Assembly (NCBI RefSeq): GCF_024359525.1
Contig: NZ_JAKZEU010000001.1
Span: forward strand, 248,001-312,000
DNA from: Paracoccus albicereus
GTDB lineage: Bacteria; Pseudomonadota; Alphaproteobacteria; Rhodobacterales; Rhodobacteraceae
Direction: 5' to 3'
Length of the DNA stretch: 64,000 nucleotides
Below, one piece after another: positions 25,601 through 34,720 of this stretch (position 1 is its first letter; every line of letters starts with the position of its first letter). The position numbers and the translations under genes were made by a program. Under the pieces are notes generated by a model. That model saw only the letters and a list, made by a program, of their open reading frames with translations, searched no databases and had not been told where the DNA came from.

Positions 25601-25615
25601 ATGCAAATCTTGCAT
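25601..25615. promoter_or_regulatory. Perfect 15-bp inverted repeat, possible operator
   Basis: ATGCAA-ATC-TTGCAT has two perfect 6-base arms around a 3-base spacer. It lies 147 bases before the DUF6280 start and 183 bases before efp. The shape fits a dimeric regulator site; no matching regulator is known to me. Confidence 0.4.
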
Positions 25616-25703
25616 GGCCTGCGCCAAAGGCTTGTATTCCCGCTGCGAATGACGCGGCGACACCTTGCCACAGGTTCTTGACAACGCCGCAAAAGCGTTT
25701 CGG

Positions 25704-25732
25704 TTGCCAGCATCACGCCCTGCCGATATAGG
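25704..25732 (+). promoter_or_regulatory. Candidate sigma70 promoter of efp
   Basis: TTGCCA (25704-25709) and TATAGG (25727-25732) are separated by 17 bases, with efp starting 66 bases downstream. The match is moderate, so this is a candidate only. Confidence 0.4.
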
Positions 25733-25797
25733 TGCGCGCGAAAACGCGTCAACCCGCTCAGGGCCCGCGTATCGTCTTCTTCTTCAAGGTGCTTCCC

Positions 25798-26361
25798 ATG
25801 CCCAAGATCAACGGCAACGAAATCCGTCCCGGCAACGTGCTGGAACACGACAGCGGTCTCTGGGCCGCGGTCAAGGTCAACCACGTCAAGCCCGGCAAGG
25901 GCGGCGCCTTCGCGCAGGTCGAGCTGAAGAACCTCCGCGACGGCCGCAAGCTGAACGAGCGGTTCCGGTCCGAGGACAAGGTCGAGCGCGTCCGTCTGGA
26001 CCAGAAGGATCAGCAGTTCCTGTACGAAACCGACGGCAAGCTGGTCTTCATGGACAGCGAAACCTTCGAACAGACGGAACTCGACGCCGATCTGCTGGGT
26101 GACCGCCGCCCGTTCCTGCAGGACGGCATGACGGCGACGATCGAATATTACGGCGACGAAGCGCTGTCCGTCTCGATCCCGCAGAAAGTGACCTGCAAGG
26201 TGACCGAGACCGAGCCTGTGGTGAAGGGCCAGACCGCCGCCAACAGCTACAAGCCCGCGATCCTCGACAACGGCGTACGCATCATGATCCCGCCCTTCGT
26301 CGGCGAAGGCGAAGACATCATCGTGAACACCGAAGTCTTCGAATACAGCGAACGGGCCTGA
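25798..26361 (+). CDS. efp: Translation elongation factor P
   Basis: EF-P relieves ribosome stalling at polyproline stretches. The 187-residue product has the three OB-like beta-barrel domains, with the domain I loop [12 protein letters not shown] carrying the lysine that is modified in many bacteria (tip Lys in PGKGGA). The signature near the end ([21 protein letters not shown]) is intact. [12 protein letters not shown] is the family start; an upstream ATG at 25732 adds a non-family extension. Modification enzymes are not in the window. Confidence 0.96.
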   Translation: MPKINGNEIRPGNVLEHDSGLWAAVKVNHVKPGKGGAFAQVELKNLRDGRKLNERFRSEDKVERVRLDQKDQQFLYETDGKLVFMDSETFEQTELDADLLGDRRPFLQDGMTATIEYYGDEALSVSIPQKVTCKVTETEPVVKGQTAANSYKPAILDNGVRIMIPPFVGEGEDIIVNTEVFEYSERA

Positions 26362-26450
26362 ACGGCGGCAATCGCGCCGACGCGCGACGCGATCCGCTTG
26401 CAAGACGACGGCGGGCAGGGTCTTGATGGCAAGGTTGAAGGAGGAGCACC

Positions 26451-27380
26451 TTGCCACCATCGCCCCGTGATCTGATCCCGACCGCCGTGAAACGCGCCCT
26501 GCGCCGCGCCCTGCCGACGCCGGCGCGGCCCGCCCCCGCTGCCAAACATGCCGCAAGTCCCCAAGGCTACCGCCATCCGGCGGTGGCATTCCCTGCCGGC
26601 CGCGGACAGTTGATGCGCGCGATCGAGGGGCTGCAGCCCATCCTGGAAATCGGGCCCTTCGACCGCCCCATGGTCCAGGGTCCCCATGTCGCCTATTTCG
26701 ACGTGCTCGATCAGGCAGGCCTGCGCGAAAAGGCTGCTGAAAACCCGCGGCGCACCGGCACCGTCCCTCATATCGATTTCGTATCGCCCACCGGCGACCT
26801 TTCGGTGGTCGAAGGCCGCTTCGCTGCCGCCTGTTCGGCGCATTGCATCGAACACCAGCCCGACCTGATCGCGCATCTGACCGATCTCGGCCGCCTGCTT
26901 CACGATGGCGGGCTCTATGTCCTCGCCGTACCAGACAAGCGCTATTGCTTCGACCATTTCATCCCGCAAAGCTCTGTCGCCGATGCGATCGCGGCACGCG
27001 GCAATCGTCTTCACACTCTCTCCTCCGTCCTGAACCACAAGGCGCTTGCGACCCATAATGAGGTCAAGCGACACTGGGCGGGCGATCATGAAAATCCCGG
27101 CTACCGCGCCGGCATGACGCGGCGGATCGCCGCGGCGATCGATTATTTCGACAATCATCAGGGTGAATATATCGACGCCCACGCCTGGCGTTTCACCCCG
27201 CAAAGCTTCGCCGAGATCCTTTCGACGCTGCACGAAACCGGCTATTCGCCCTTCGCGGTCGAACGGGTGCATGAGACGCCGGAAGGACGAGTCGAATTCG
27301 TGGCGATCCTTCGCAAGGCCCCGTCACCGCGCGCGCCTGGCAAGCGTCGTGACCCCGCCCGGATTGCAACCGCGGATTGA
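26451..27380 (+). CDS. Class I SAM-dependent methyltransferase-like protein
   Basis: The 309-residue product begins with a TTG codon directly behind a strong AAGGAGGAG site, which decides this start. The first 45 residues are basic and proline-rich. A Rossmann-type motif I is ILEIGPFDRPMV, then YFDVLDQAGLREKA, SAHCIEHQPDLIAHL and LLHDGGLYVLAVPDKRYCFDHF. This layout is shared by methyltransferases found near sugar and lipopolysaccharide genes. The substrate is unknown. It lies between efp and alkB, 32 bases before the latter, and may share a transcript with it. Confidence 0.78.
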   Translation: MPPSPRDLIPTAVKRALRRALPTPARPAPAAKHAASPQGYRHPAVAFPAGRGQLMRAIEGLQPILEIGPFDRPMVQGPHVAYFDVLDQAGLREKAAENPRRTGTVPHIDFVSPTGDLSVVEGRFAAACSAHCIEHQPDLIAHLTDLGRLLHDGGLYVLAVPDKRYCFDHFIPQSSVADAIAARGNRLHTLSSVLNHKALATHNEVKRHWAGDHENPGYRAGMTRRIAAAIDYFDNHQGEYIDAHAWRFTPQSFAEILSTLHETGYSPFAVERVHETPEGRVEFVAILRKAPSPRAPGKRRDPARIATAD

Positions 27381-27412
27381 TCTGGCCACGGGCGCGGACC
27401 TAGACTGGCGGG

Positions 27413-28549
27413 ATGAGCGAATCCGCTTCCCCCGTTCCCTCAGCGCTGCCCTTCTGGATGTCGCTGGGCATGGTCCCGCTTGCGATCCTCGCGATGACGC
27501 TCGGCGGCTGGTGGTGGGTCCTGATGCCGCTCTACGCGTGGTATCTGGTGACCGGTCTCGACGCGGTGCTGGGCGAAAGCACGGCCAATCCTCCGACCGA
27601 GGTCTCGACCCAGGCGCTGTTCTGGCACCGCGCCATCACCATAATCTGGGTGCCGGTGCAGCTTGTCCTTCTGCTCGCCGCATTGTGGGCGGCCGCGTTG
27701 CCCGGCCATCTGTCGGGATGGGAAAAATTCGGGCTTTTCTTCGGCATCGGCGTCGCGACCGGCACCATAGGCATGGTCTACGCCCACGAACTGCTGCACC
27801 AGAAAACGCCGCTGGAACGCTGGCTCGGTGACCTGCTGCTGGCCTCAGTCCTCTATAGCCATTTCCGCAGCGAGCATCTGCTGGTGCATCATTCCTGGGT
27901 CGCGACGCCGCGCGACGCCGTTTCGGCCCGCTACAATGAAGGCTTCCATCGCTTTTTCCTGCGGGTCCTGACGGAAGGACCGCGCAGCGCCTGGCGCGCG
28001 GAACGCGGCCTGCTGGCGCGGGCCAAACGACGCCCCACCGACCCGCGCAACCCGTTCTGGCGCTACGCCGCGCTGCAAGCCGCGATGCTGCTCGCCGCCG
28101 CCCTGATCGGCGGCTGGCAGGGTGTCGCGCTGTTCCTGCTGCAGGCCTTCGTCGCCATCTGGCAGCTGGAGCTGACCAACTACGTCGAGCATTACGGCCT
28201 TTCCCGAAAGCATCTGGGCGAAGGCCGCTACGAACACATCAAGCCGCGCCATTCCTGGAACGCGGCCCATCGCGCTACGAACTGGCTCTTGATCAACCTG
28301 CAGCGCCATTCCGACCATCACGTCAAGCCCGACCGCCGCTACCCGTTGTTGCAGACCTATACCGAGGACGAGGCCCCGCAACTGCCGTTGGGCTATCCGG
28401 CAATGACCTTCCTCGCCATGGCCCCGCCCCTCTGGCGCCGCCGGATGAACCCCCGCGTGCGGGCATGGCGACGGCAATTCTACCCCGAGATCGAGGATTG
28501 GGGTCCCTACAATAGCGGCGAAATACCGATGCCGCGGGGGGCGCTGTGA
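27413..28549 (+). CDS. alkB: Alkane 1-monooxygenase, AlkB type
   Basis: AlkB is a membrane non-haem di-iron hydroxylase that turns n-alkanes into 1-alcohols. The 378-residue product has the histidine boxes HELLH (125-129), HLLVHH (155-160) and HSDHH (299-303), plus the NYVEHYGL signature (256-263). Four to six membrane segments are seen, the first near residues 15-50. Electron donors (rubredoxin and its reductase) are not encoded next to it. The start follows a GGCGGG site and is the only reasonable ATG. Confidence 0.93.
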   Translation: MSESASPVPSALPFWMSLGMVPLAILAMTLGGWWWVLMPLYAWYLVTGLDAVLGESTANPPTEVSTQALFWHRAITIIWVPVQLVLLLAALWAAALPGHLSGWEKFGLFFGIGVATGTIGMVYAHELLHQKTPLERWLGDLLLASVLYSHFRSEHLLVHHSWVATPRDAVSARYNEGFHRFFLRVLTEGPRSAWRAERGLLARAKRRPTDPRNPFWRYAALQAAMLLAAALIGGWQGVALFLLQAFVAIWQLELTNYVEHYGLSRKHLGEGRYEHIKPRHSWNAAHRATNWLLINLQRHSDHHVKPDRRYPLLQTYTEDEAPQLPLGYPAMTFLAMAPPLWRRRMNPRVRAWRRQFYPEIEDWGPYNSGEIPMPRGAL

Positions 28550-28610
28550 GGGGGCGTGTTTGCGTTCCGCACCTTGCTGCCGTTTCGAAATCGACTTCGA
28601 ATGTCTGCCC

Positions 28611-29135
28611 TTACTTGCAGGGACTAATTCCGCCGTTTGGTAGCATGTTTGTTGCAGCGACTCTCAAGCCTTTTCCTTCACCGTAGTGTGTAAAAACCAA
28701 GGTAAGTTTCCCCCCGCCCCGGCAAATGATACGGCCTGGCGGAAAATACTTCTCATCTTCAAACATTAGGGAATAATCGCCGTGTTTTGTTATTTGACCA
28801 GCGAGTGTTCCAATAATGGTCCCTAAGGTTGAGAACTGATTAGCCTCGGTTTCGCCCGTGACCTGGCAGAAGAACCATTCGGAGCCGTCGGAGATCGCGC
28901 TTGCATTCACTTCAAATTCAGGGTGGCGAAAGCCGCGTTCGAGCCGAGGCTCGACATTCAGGATCGACTGCGAATTGGTATAACCTTGAAAACCGCTGAA
29001 TGACTGATCGGAAATCAGCATTTCGCAGGCATTCATGGCCTCCACCCATGCCTGTCCCAGACCGTCTTGCGCAACAGCCGAGCTGCCAGACATCCCAACC
29101 ACTACTGTCAGCGCTAGAGGGCCAATCTCTACCAT
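28611..29135 (-). CDS. Secreted hypothetical protein of atypical composition
   Basis: The 174-residue product starts MVEIGPLALTVVVGMSGSSA behind a GGGAGCAA site, with a signal peptide probably cleaved after AVAQ. The mature part contains four cysteines (ACEM, FFCQ, IICR and the final PCK) that could form two disulfides. The gene is clearly AT-richer than its neighbours and uses codons such as TTT, AAA and TTG that are rare around it, suggesting transfer. A longer upstream start (29186) would spoil the signal peptide. No family is recognised. Confidence 0.6.
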   Translation of the reverse strand: MVEIGPLALTVVVGMSGSSAVAQDGLGQAWVEAMNACEMLISDQSFSGFQGYTNSQSILNVEPRLERGFRHPEFEVNASAISDGSEWFFCQVTGETEANQFSTLGTIIGTLAGQITKHGDYSLMFEDEKYFPPGRIICRGGGKLTLVFTHYGEGKGLRVAATNMLPNGGISPCK

Positions 29136-29291
29136 CTTGACGTTGCTCCCAAAATATTGATGCGGCCGGTGTCGTTGATCTGTCAAAGGTCGACATTCGT
29201 TGAACTGCAGAGCAGGCGCAAGTTGGGCTCAAGGCCGCCGTCCGAAACACGCAACAATGCCTAACAGCCCCCTAACCGCACGTTCGCAGCC

Positions 29292-29331
29292 TGTGTACAG
29301 GTTGTGTACAGCCTGTGTACGCGCGGTGTAC
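29292..29331. repeat. Four direct repeats of GTGTAC at exact 11-bp spacing
   Basis: TGTGTAC occurs at 29292, 29303 and 29314 and GGTGTAC at 29325, a strict 11-bp period close to one helical turn. The first two copies contain the palindrome TGTACA. Spacing of this kind places binding sites on one face of the helix. It lies 157 bases before the start of the orphan secreted gene. Confidence 0.85.
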
Positions 29332-29436
29332 GGGCTGTGATGCGTCCCAGCCAGCATTTGCTGGGTTTGTGACGCCTTACGGTGTTGCGCTGTTGCGCAC
29401 CCACCGTGCGCTTGATGCGCGTCCCAAAAGTTAACG

Positions 29437-29467
29437 AAAAAACCCCGCCATCCATCGGACGGCGGGG
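29437..29467 (-). terminator. Rho-independent terminator of ccrM
   Basis: On the minus strand CCCCGCC, an 11-base loop and GGCGGGG are followed by TTTTTT. The 7-bp GC stem lies about 70 bases past the ccrM stop. Confidence 0.9.
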
Positions 29468-29535
29468 CAAGGCGGTTCCGGCGGCCGCCGCGGCATCGCG
29501 CGGCGGGCTGCGGAACTCTGGCGAACCGGGAAATC

Positions 29536-30739
<1,204 letters not shown>

Positions 30740-30741
<2 letters not shown>

Positions 30742-31372
30742 AAGCACTTGCGATTTCATCTCGACACAAGATGTTGTGGACGGGCTTGAATGATCGCCTA
30801 TGGTGAGGGGTCAGGCCGAAATCCAGCAGGGCCCGCTTATGGGCGGGCGTCGGATAGCCTGCGTTCACTTCCCAACCGTAGCCGGGGTGCTGTTGCGCCA
30901 AATCCACCATGATGCGATCGCGCAACACCTTGGCCACGATAGAGGCTGCGGCGATCGTCAGGCAGCGGGCATCGCCGCCGATCACCGCCTCGGCCGACAC
31001 ACGCAGATCGCGCGGGACCCGATTGCCATCGACAAGGACGTGACAAGGCGGAGTGCGCAGCCCGGCGATGGCGAGACACATCGCCAGATGCGCCGCGTGG
31101 TAGATGTTCAGCCGGTCGATATCCTCGACCGGGACATGTGCGACCGACCAGTCGCAGCGTGTCATCACCCAGTCGGCCAAGACCTCGCGCCGCGCAGCGG
31201 TCAGCTTTTTCGAGTCGTCCAGACCCTCGGGCAGGTTCGACAAATCCAGCACAACCGCCGCAGCCGTCACCGGTCCGGCCAGCGGACCACGCCCGACCTC
31301 ATCGACGCCGGCAACACGCCGCGCACCGCGGGCCAAGGCCGCCATCTCGAAACTGCCGTCGGGGCCGTTCAT
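30740..31372 (-). CDS. rnhB: Ribonuclease HII
   Basis: RNase HII removes ribonucleotides and RNA primers from DNA. The 210-residue product shows the first catalytic pair in GVDEVGRGPLAGPV (Asp24, Glu25), then DDSKKL, LVDGNRVP and the IAAASIVAKVLRDR region. The C-terminus NAGYPTPAHKRALLDFG-TPHHRRSF is typical. It overlaps the upstream allA stop by four bases and precedes ccrM on the same strand. Confidence 0.95.
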
Positions 31373-31848
31373 GCGGTGATCGTCACCGGTGCGATGGTGA
31401 CTTCCTCAAGGTTCACGCCCTCGCCCTCGCGATCCACCACCAGGAAATCGGCAGCGTTGTCGAGCGGCGTCAGCACGCCATGCCACACACCCGCGCGCAG
31501 GTTCACGCCCACGCCCGCCGGCACCAGAAAGGCAAGCGGCTGGCCGGGACGGCCGTCATCGTCATGCGCGACCACCGACAGCCAGGGATCGGCGCCGAGT
31601 GGCATGAAGGCCTGCGAACCGAGTGGATGCCGTTCCAGCAGGGTGCAATCGTAAGGCAGGCTGATCGCTTCGCTGCGAAAGATCGACAGGATCGCCTCGC
31701 CATCGCCGCGCTCGACGGTCGCCAAGGCGTGGTGCCGCTCGCATCGACCCGCATTGATCAGCTTGTCGGGCGCGGCCTTCGGCATCAGCACCTCGCCAAA
31801 GGGCTGAAAGGCTTCGGGTGTGATCGGAAGGGCGCGGATGTTGGTCAT
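31369..31848 (-). CDS. allA: Ureidoglycolate lyase
   Basis: AllA splits ureidoglycolate into glyoxylate and urea in purine/allantoin degradation. The 159-residue cupin-like product has the family motifs ITPEAFQPFGEVL, ERHPLGSQAFMPL and AGVWHGVLTPL. The length is normal. It overlaps rnhB by four bases; the other allantoin genes are not here, so its operon has been split. The decayed GT90-like gene ends 9 bases upstream on the same strand. Confidence 0.9.
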   Translation of the reverse strand: MTNIRALPITPEAFQPFGEVLMPKAAPDKLINAGRCERHHALATVERGDGEAILSIFRSEAISLPYDCTLLERHPLGSQAFMPLGADPWLSVVAHDDDGRPGQPLAFLVPAGVGVNLRAGVWHGVLTPLDNAADFLVVDREGEGVNLEEVTIAPVTITA

Positions 31849-31857
31849 GGCGCGACC

Positions 31858-32433
31858 TTATACCGCCTCCCGAATGCCGTCGAGAACCCGCGTCATGATC
31901 TGTCGCTGCAGATCGCGATCGGCCAGCAGCGCGATCTCGGCGCGCGCTGCCCGCGACATGGCCTGACACCGGTCGGGATGCGCCCGTGCCCAATCGAGCT
32001 TCTCGGCCAGGTCGGGCGCGAAGCGCTGGATCGGAATGTAGTGCTTTCACGGTGGAAACCGGCCGGAATAATAGACCTCCCAAAGACCAGGCGGTCCGCC
32101 TTGTGCTCCCACGACGTGTGGTCCGGTATCTGGGTGGTCGCAAAGCCCGGAAGGCCGATCGCGTGAAACCCCGGCAGTGGCCACAGGACCGCATTGCGCG
32201 CGCCCTCACGCCTGTTGTCGCATAGGATCGGTGGCCCGACAGGCGCACCCTTCAGGGCGCCGAACTGGCTTGCGACCCCCGAGACACGGCAGGCTGCGAC
32301 CCCAGGCCGATGAATGGCGATTCAGCCGGAACAGTTGCGTGACCCGAGCCTCGCCGCACCAGTCCGGGGTGATATGAAAGAATTTCCGCGTTGGGGATTT
32401 CTGCACGCCGACCGGCGGGGACGACGGAATCAT
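31858..32433 (-). pseudogene. Decayed GT90/CAP10-like glycosyltransferase
   Basis: Translating the minus strand gives pieces of one protein in different frames. Near 32100-32260 one frame reads ILCDNRREGARN, WPLPGFHAIGLPGFATTQIP and HKADRLV; near 31858-32090 another reads LWEVYYSGRFPP, a TGA stop at 32047-32049, then KHYIPIQRFAPDLAEKLDWA to the natural TAA. The HYIPI/DLxEKLxWA part matches the C-terminal region of GT90 (CAP10-like) glycosyltransferases. Roughly 100 or more codons between the pieces are missing. A third frame (MIPSSPPVGVQ..., from 32433) may be the former N-terminus, joined by a frameshift at a run of G near 32273. Lesions seen: frameshift, internal deletion and stop. Confidence 0.6.
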
Positions 32434-33644
32434 CCGCCTGTCGCCGCATCACGCGGCAGGAACCATGTCAGGATGCCGAGCACCGGCATGAACGAGCACA
32501 GAAGGAACACGAACTCGATACCGCGCGCATCGGCCAGAACGCCCAACATCGCGGCGGCAATTCCGCCCATGCCGAAGGTGAAGCCGAAGAACAGACCCGC
32601 GACCAGCCCGGTGCGGCCCGGCACAAGCTCCTGCGCGAAGACGATAATCGCGGGCAGGGCCGAAGCGAGGATGATCCCGATCACGACAGCCAGCACGCCC
32701 GTGGCGATCAGCCCGACATGCGGCAGCGCCAGCGAAAAGGGCAGCACGCCGAGGATCGACACCCAGATCACCCGACGGGCGCCGATGCGGTCGCCGACGA
32801 TCCCGCCCGCCATGACCCCAATCGCCATGCCGGCGAGGAAGAGGAACAGCATGATCTGTCCACCCTGGGGGCCAAGGCCGAAGGTCTCGATCGCGTAGAA
32901 GGTGAAATAGCTGGTCATCGCCGCGGTGTAGACCTGCTTCGTGAAAACCAACGCGGCGAGAACGACGATCGTGCGGATGATGACACCCCGGGGCAGCGTC
33001 GCGCCGGTCCGGTGCGACACGCTGGTCGCGCGGCGGCGACCTTCGGCCCAGGCCCCGACACGGTACAGCATCACTGCGCCCAAGGCCGCCGCTGCGGCGA
33101 AGAAGGTGACGGCCGGACGGCCGAAGGGTACGACGATGAACGCAGCGAGCAGCGGCCCCGACGCCTGCCCCAGATTTCCGCCCAACTGGAACACCGATTG
33201 TGCGGTCCCGAAACGCCCGCCCGAGGCGATCCTAGCCACGCGCGAACTTTCGGGGTGGAAGACGGCTGAACCCAGCCCGATCAACATCGCCCCCGCCAGC
33301 AGTGCGCCGTAATTGCCGGCATGTGCCAGCAGCAGCACGCCCAGCATCGTCATACCCATGCCGAAAGCCAGCGAGCGCGGCTGCGGGCGGCGGTCGGTTG
33401 CCATCCCTATCAGCGGCTGAAGCAGCGCCGCCGTCAGCTGGAAGGCCAGCGTCAGAAGCCCGATCTGTTTGTAGCTCAGCGCGAATTCGATCTGCAGCAG
33501 CGGATAGATCGCGGCCAGCATCGATTGCATCACGTCGTTGATCAGGTGGCAAAGACTGATTGCCGCCAGCACCGTCCACGCGGTCGTCCCGCTGCCCGAT
33601 GCGCTTGGTGTCGACCCCTGGATCCGCCCTGCCCCGGCGCTCAT
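32430..33644 (-). CDS. MFS exporter, fosmidomycin-resistance (Fsr) type
   Basis: This 404-residue transporter has about 12 membrane segments. The motifs LCHLINDVMQSMLAAIYPLL in segment 1 and GSAVFHPESSRVARIASGG in the loop after segment 4 mark the Fsr subgroup of the major facilitator superfamily, which exports fosmidomycin and possibly other small molecules. The loop DRRPQPR after segment 2 is the MFS motif A equivalent. A HutC-type regulator gene is divergent, 273 bases away, and may control it. The true substrate is unknown. Confidence 0.88.
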   Translation of the reverse strand: MSAGAGRIQGSTPSASGSGTTAWTVLAAISLCHLINDVMQSMLAAIYPLLQIEFALSYKQIGLLTLAFQLTAALLQPLIGMATDRRPQPRSLAFGMGMTMLGVLLLAHAGNYGALLAGAMLIGLGSAVFHPESSRVARIASGGRFGTAQSVFQLGGNLGQASGPLLAAFIVVPFGRPAVTFFAAAAALGAVMLYRVGAWAEGRRRATSVSHRTGATLPRGVIIRTIVVLAALVFTKQVYTAAMTSYFTFYAIETFGLGPQGGQIMLFLFLAGMAIGVMAGGIVGDRIGARRVIWVSILGVLPFSLALPHVGLIATGVLAVVIGIILASALPAIIVFAQELVPGRTGLVAGLFFGFTFGMGGIAAAMLGVLADARGIEFVFLLCSFMPVLGILTWFLPRDAATGG

Positions 33645-33808
33645 CTGCAGCCCCCGACCGCGTTGCGATGTCCAAGGACCTAGCAGTCATCAAGCAGATT
33701 GGGAATGGCTCAGAAAACCCGTCCGAAGCGGCGGAACGGCGCCGGTTTTCCCGCTATTGGCAGGTTTAATTGACTTTAAGGACAGCTTTCCCAACCTGTC
33801 GCAGGCGA

Positions 33809-33825
33809 TATAGTTTGCATATATG
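33809..33825 (+). promoter_or_regulatory. Candidate -10 element and palindrome before the HutC-type gene
   Basis: TATAGT (33809-33814) is a good -10 hexamer, followed directly by the palindrome CATATATG (33818-33825). No strong -35 hexamer is seen. The palindrome would overlap the transcription start and could be a GntR/HutC operator. The remaining bases between 33645 and 33917 show no gene. Confidence 0.35.
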
Positions 33826-33917
33826 TGTTTGTAACGATTGAGACGATTGTGAAAGTTGACGGACAGGCGATCCCACGCCCTCTTCGTGGTGTTCAAGCCG
33901 ATGCCGCAAGGAAGCGG

Positions 33918-34604
33918 ATGAACACCTGGCAATCGGTCCGCGCCGAGGTTCTGGCGCGGATCAGGTCCGGCGAATGGGCACCAGGTGGATTGATACCGAC
34001 CGAGCATGAGCTTGCTCGTGAGCTTGGTTGCGCCCGCGCGACCGTCAACCGCGCGCTTCGCGATCTGGCCGACAGCGGCATCGTCGAGCGCCGGCGCAAG
34101 GTCGGGACCCGCGTCGCAACGACGCCGTCGCGCCGCACGACGCTGGAAATGTCAGTCATCCGGCACGAGATCCAGGCGATGGGGGCCCATTACCGCTATG
34201 AGATGACGCGGTTCGAGACGCTGCCCGCCCCTAGCCACGTCGCCGATGCGCTTCAGGTTCGACAGGGCGACCCTGTCCTGTCCGTCAAGACCCAGCACTT
34301 CGCCGACAACCGCACCCATTGCTGCGAAGTGGTCTGGCTGAACCCGGCCGTCCTGCCCGACATCGATCGGCGTGACCTTGAACGCGAACCACCGCATGAA
34401 TGGCTGGGCCGCAACGTCGCGCTGACGCAGGGACAGTTCACGATTCTCGCCGAAGGCGCGACGGGCGATTGCGCCCGCAGCCTCGACGTGCGGCCCGGCA
34501 CCCCGGTCCTCGCGATCGAGCGGATCAGTTGGTCCGATCTGGTGCCGGTGTCTTTCGCGCGGCAATTCTACGGTCCCGGTCATCGGCTGGTGTCCGAAGA
34601 CTGA
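33918..34604 (+). CDS. GntR/HutC family transcriptional regulator
   Basis: The product (about 228 residues from MNTWQSVRAEVLARI) has an N-terminal winged helix typical of GntR regulators (SGEWAPGGLIPTEHELARELGCARATVNRALRDLADSGIVERRRKVGT) in several parts, and a C-terminal UTRA ligand-binding domain (VRQGDPVLSVKTQHF..., VLAIERISWSD). A GGAAG site supports the start; a GTG at 33825 would add 31 residues. Relatives sense histidine-pathway intermediates or sugar phosphates. Its divergent neighbour is the Fsr-type exporter. Confidence 0.85.
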   Translation: MNTWQSVRAEVLARIRSGEWAPGGLIPTEHELARELGCARATVNRALRDLADSGIVERRRKVGTRVATTPSRRTTLEMSVIRHEIQAMGAHYRYEMTRFETLPAPSHVADALQVRQGDPVLSVKTQHFADNRTHCCEVVWLNPAVLPDIDRRDLEREPPHEWLGRNVALTQGQFTILAEGATGDCARSLDVRPGTPVLAIERISWSDLVPVSFARQFYGPGHRLVSED

Positions 34605-34720
34605 TCCGCTGCACGACTGCGCCGCCGACCTGACCGAATTGTGAGCAGGCTCTGCCGCGATGGGGCTGGCGCCGTCACACCGAAACGGGGATTCTCACGT
34701 CAAGACTGACGGAGAGTTCG

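Larger units (their letters stand above)
25491..25797. other. Intergenic region between the DUF6280 gene and efp
   Basis: About 300 bases hold no gene. They include a perfect inverted repeat at 25601-25615 and a sigma70-like promoter before efp, both listed separately. A TTGACA at 25678-25683 has no -10 partner at the right distance. Confidence 0.6.
29136..29535. other. Intergenic region with repeats between orphan gene and ccrM
   Basis: About 400 bases without a convincing gene. It contains the 11-bp repeat array (29292-29331), a hairpin CCCAGC/GCTGGG near 29344-29364, and the ccrM terminator. The array and hairpin lie upstream of the orphan secreted gene on its strand. Confidence 0.6.

Noticed and set aside
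25678-25683. TTGACA as the efp -35 element
   Set aside because: The hexamer 17 bases downstream is CGGTTG, which is not a usable -10; the TTGCCA/TATAGG pair fits better.
29281-29345. The GTGTAC repeats as a CRISPR array
   Set aside because: Repeats are 7 bases at 11-bp spacing with no unique spacers, and there are no cas genes.
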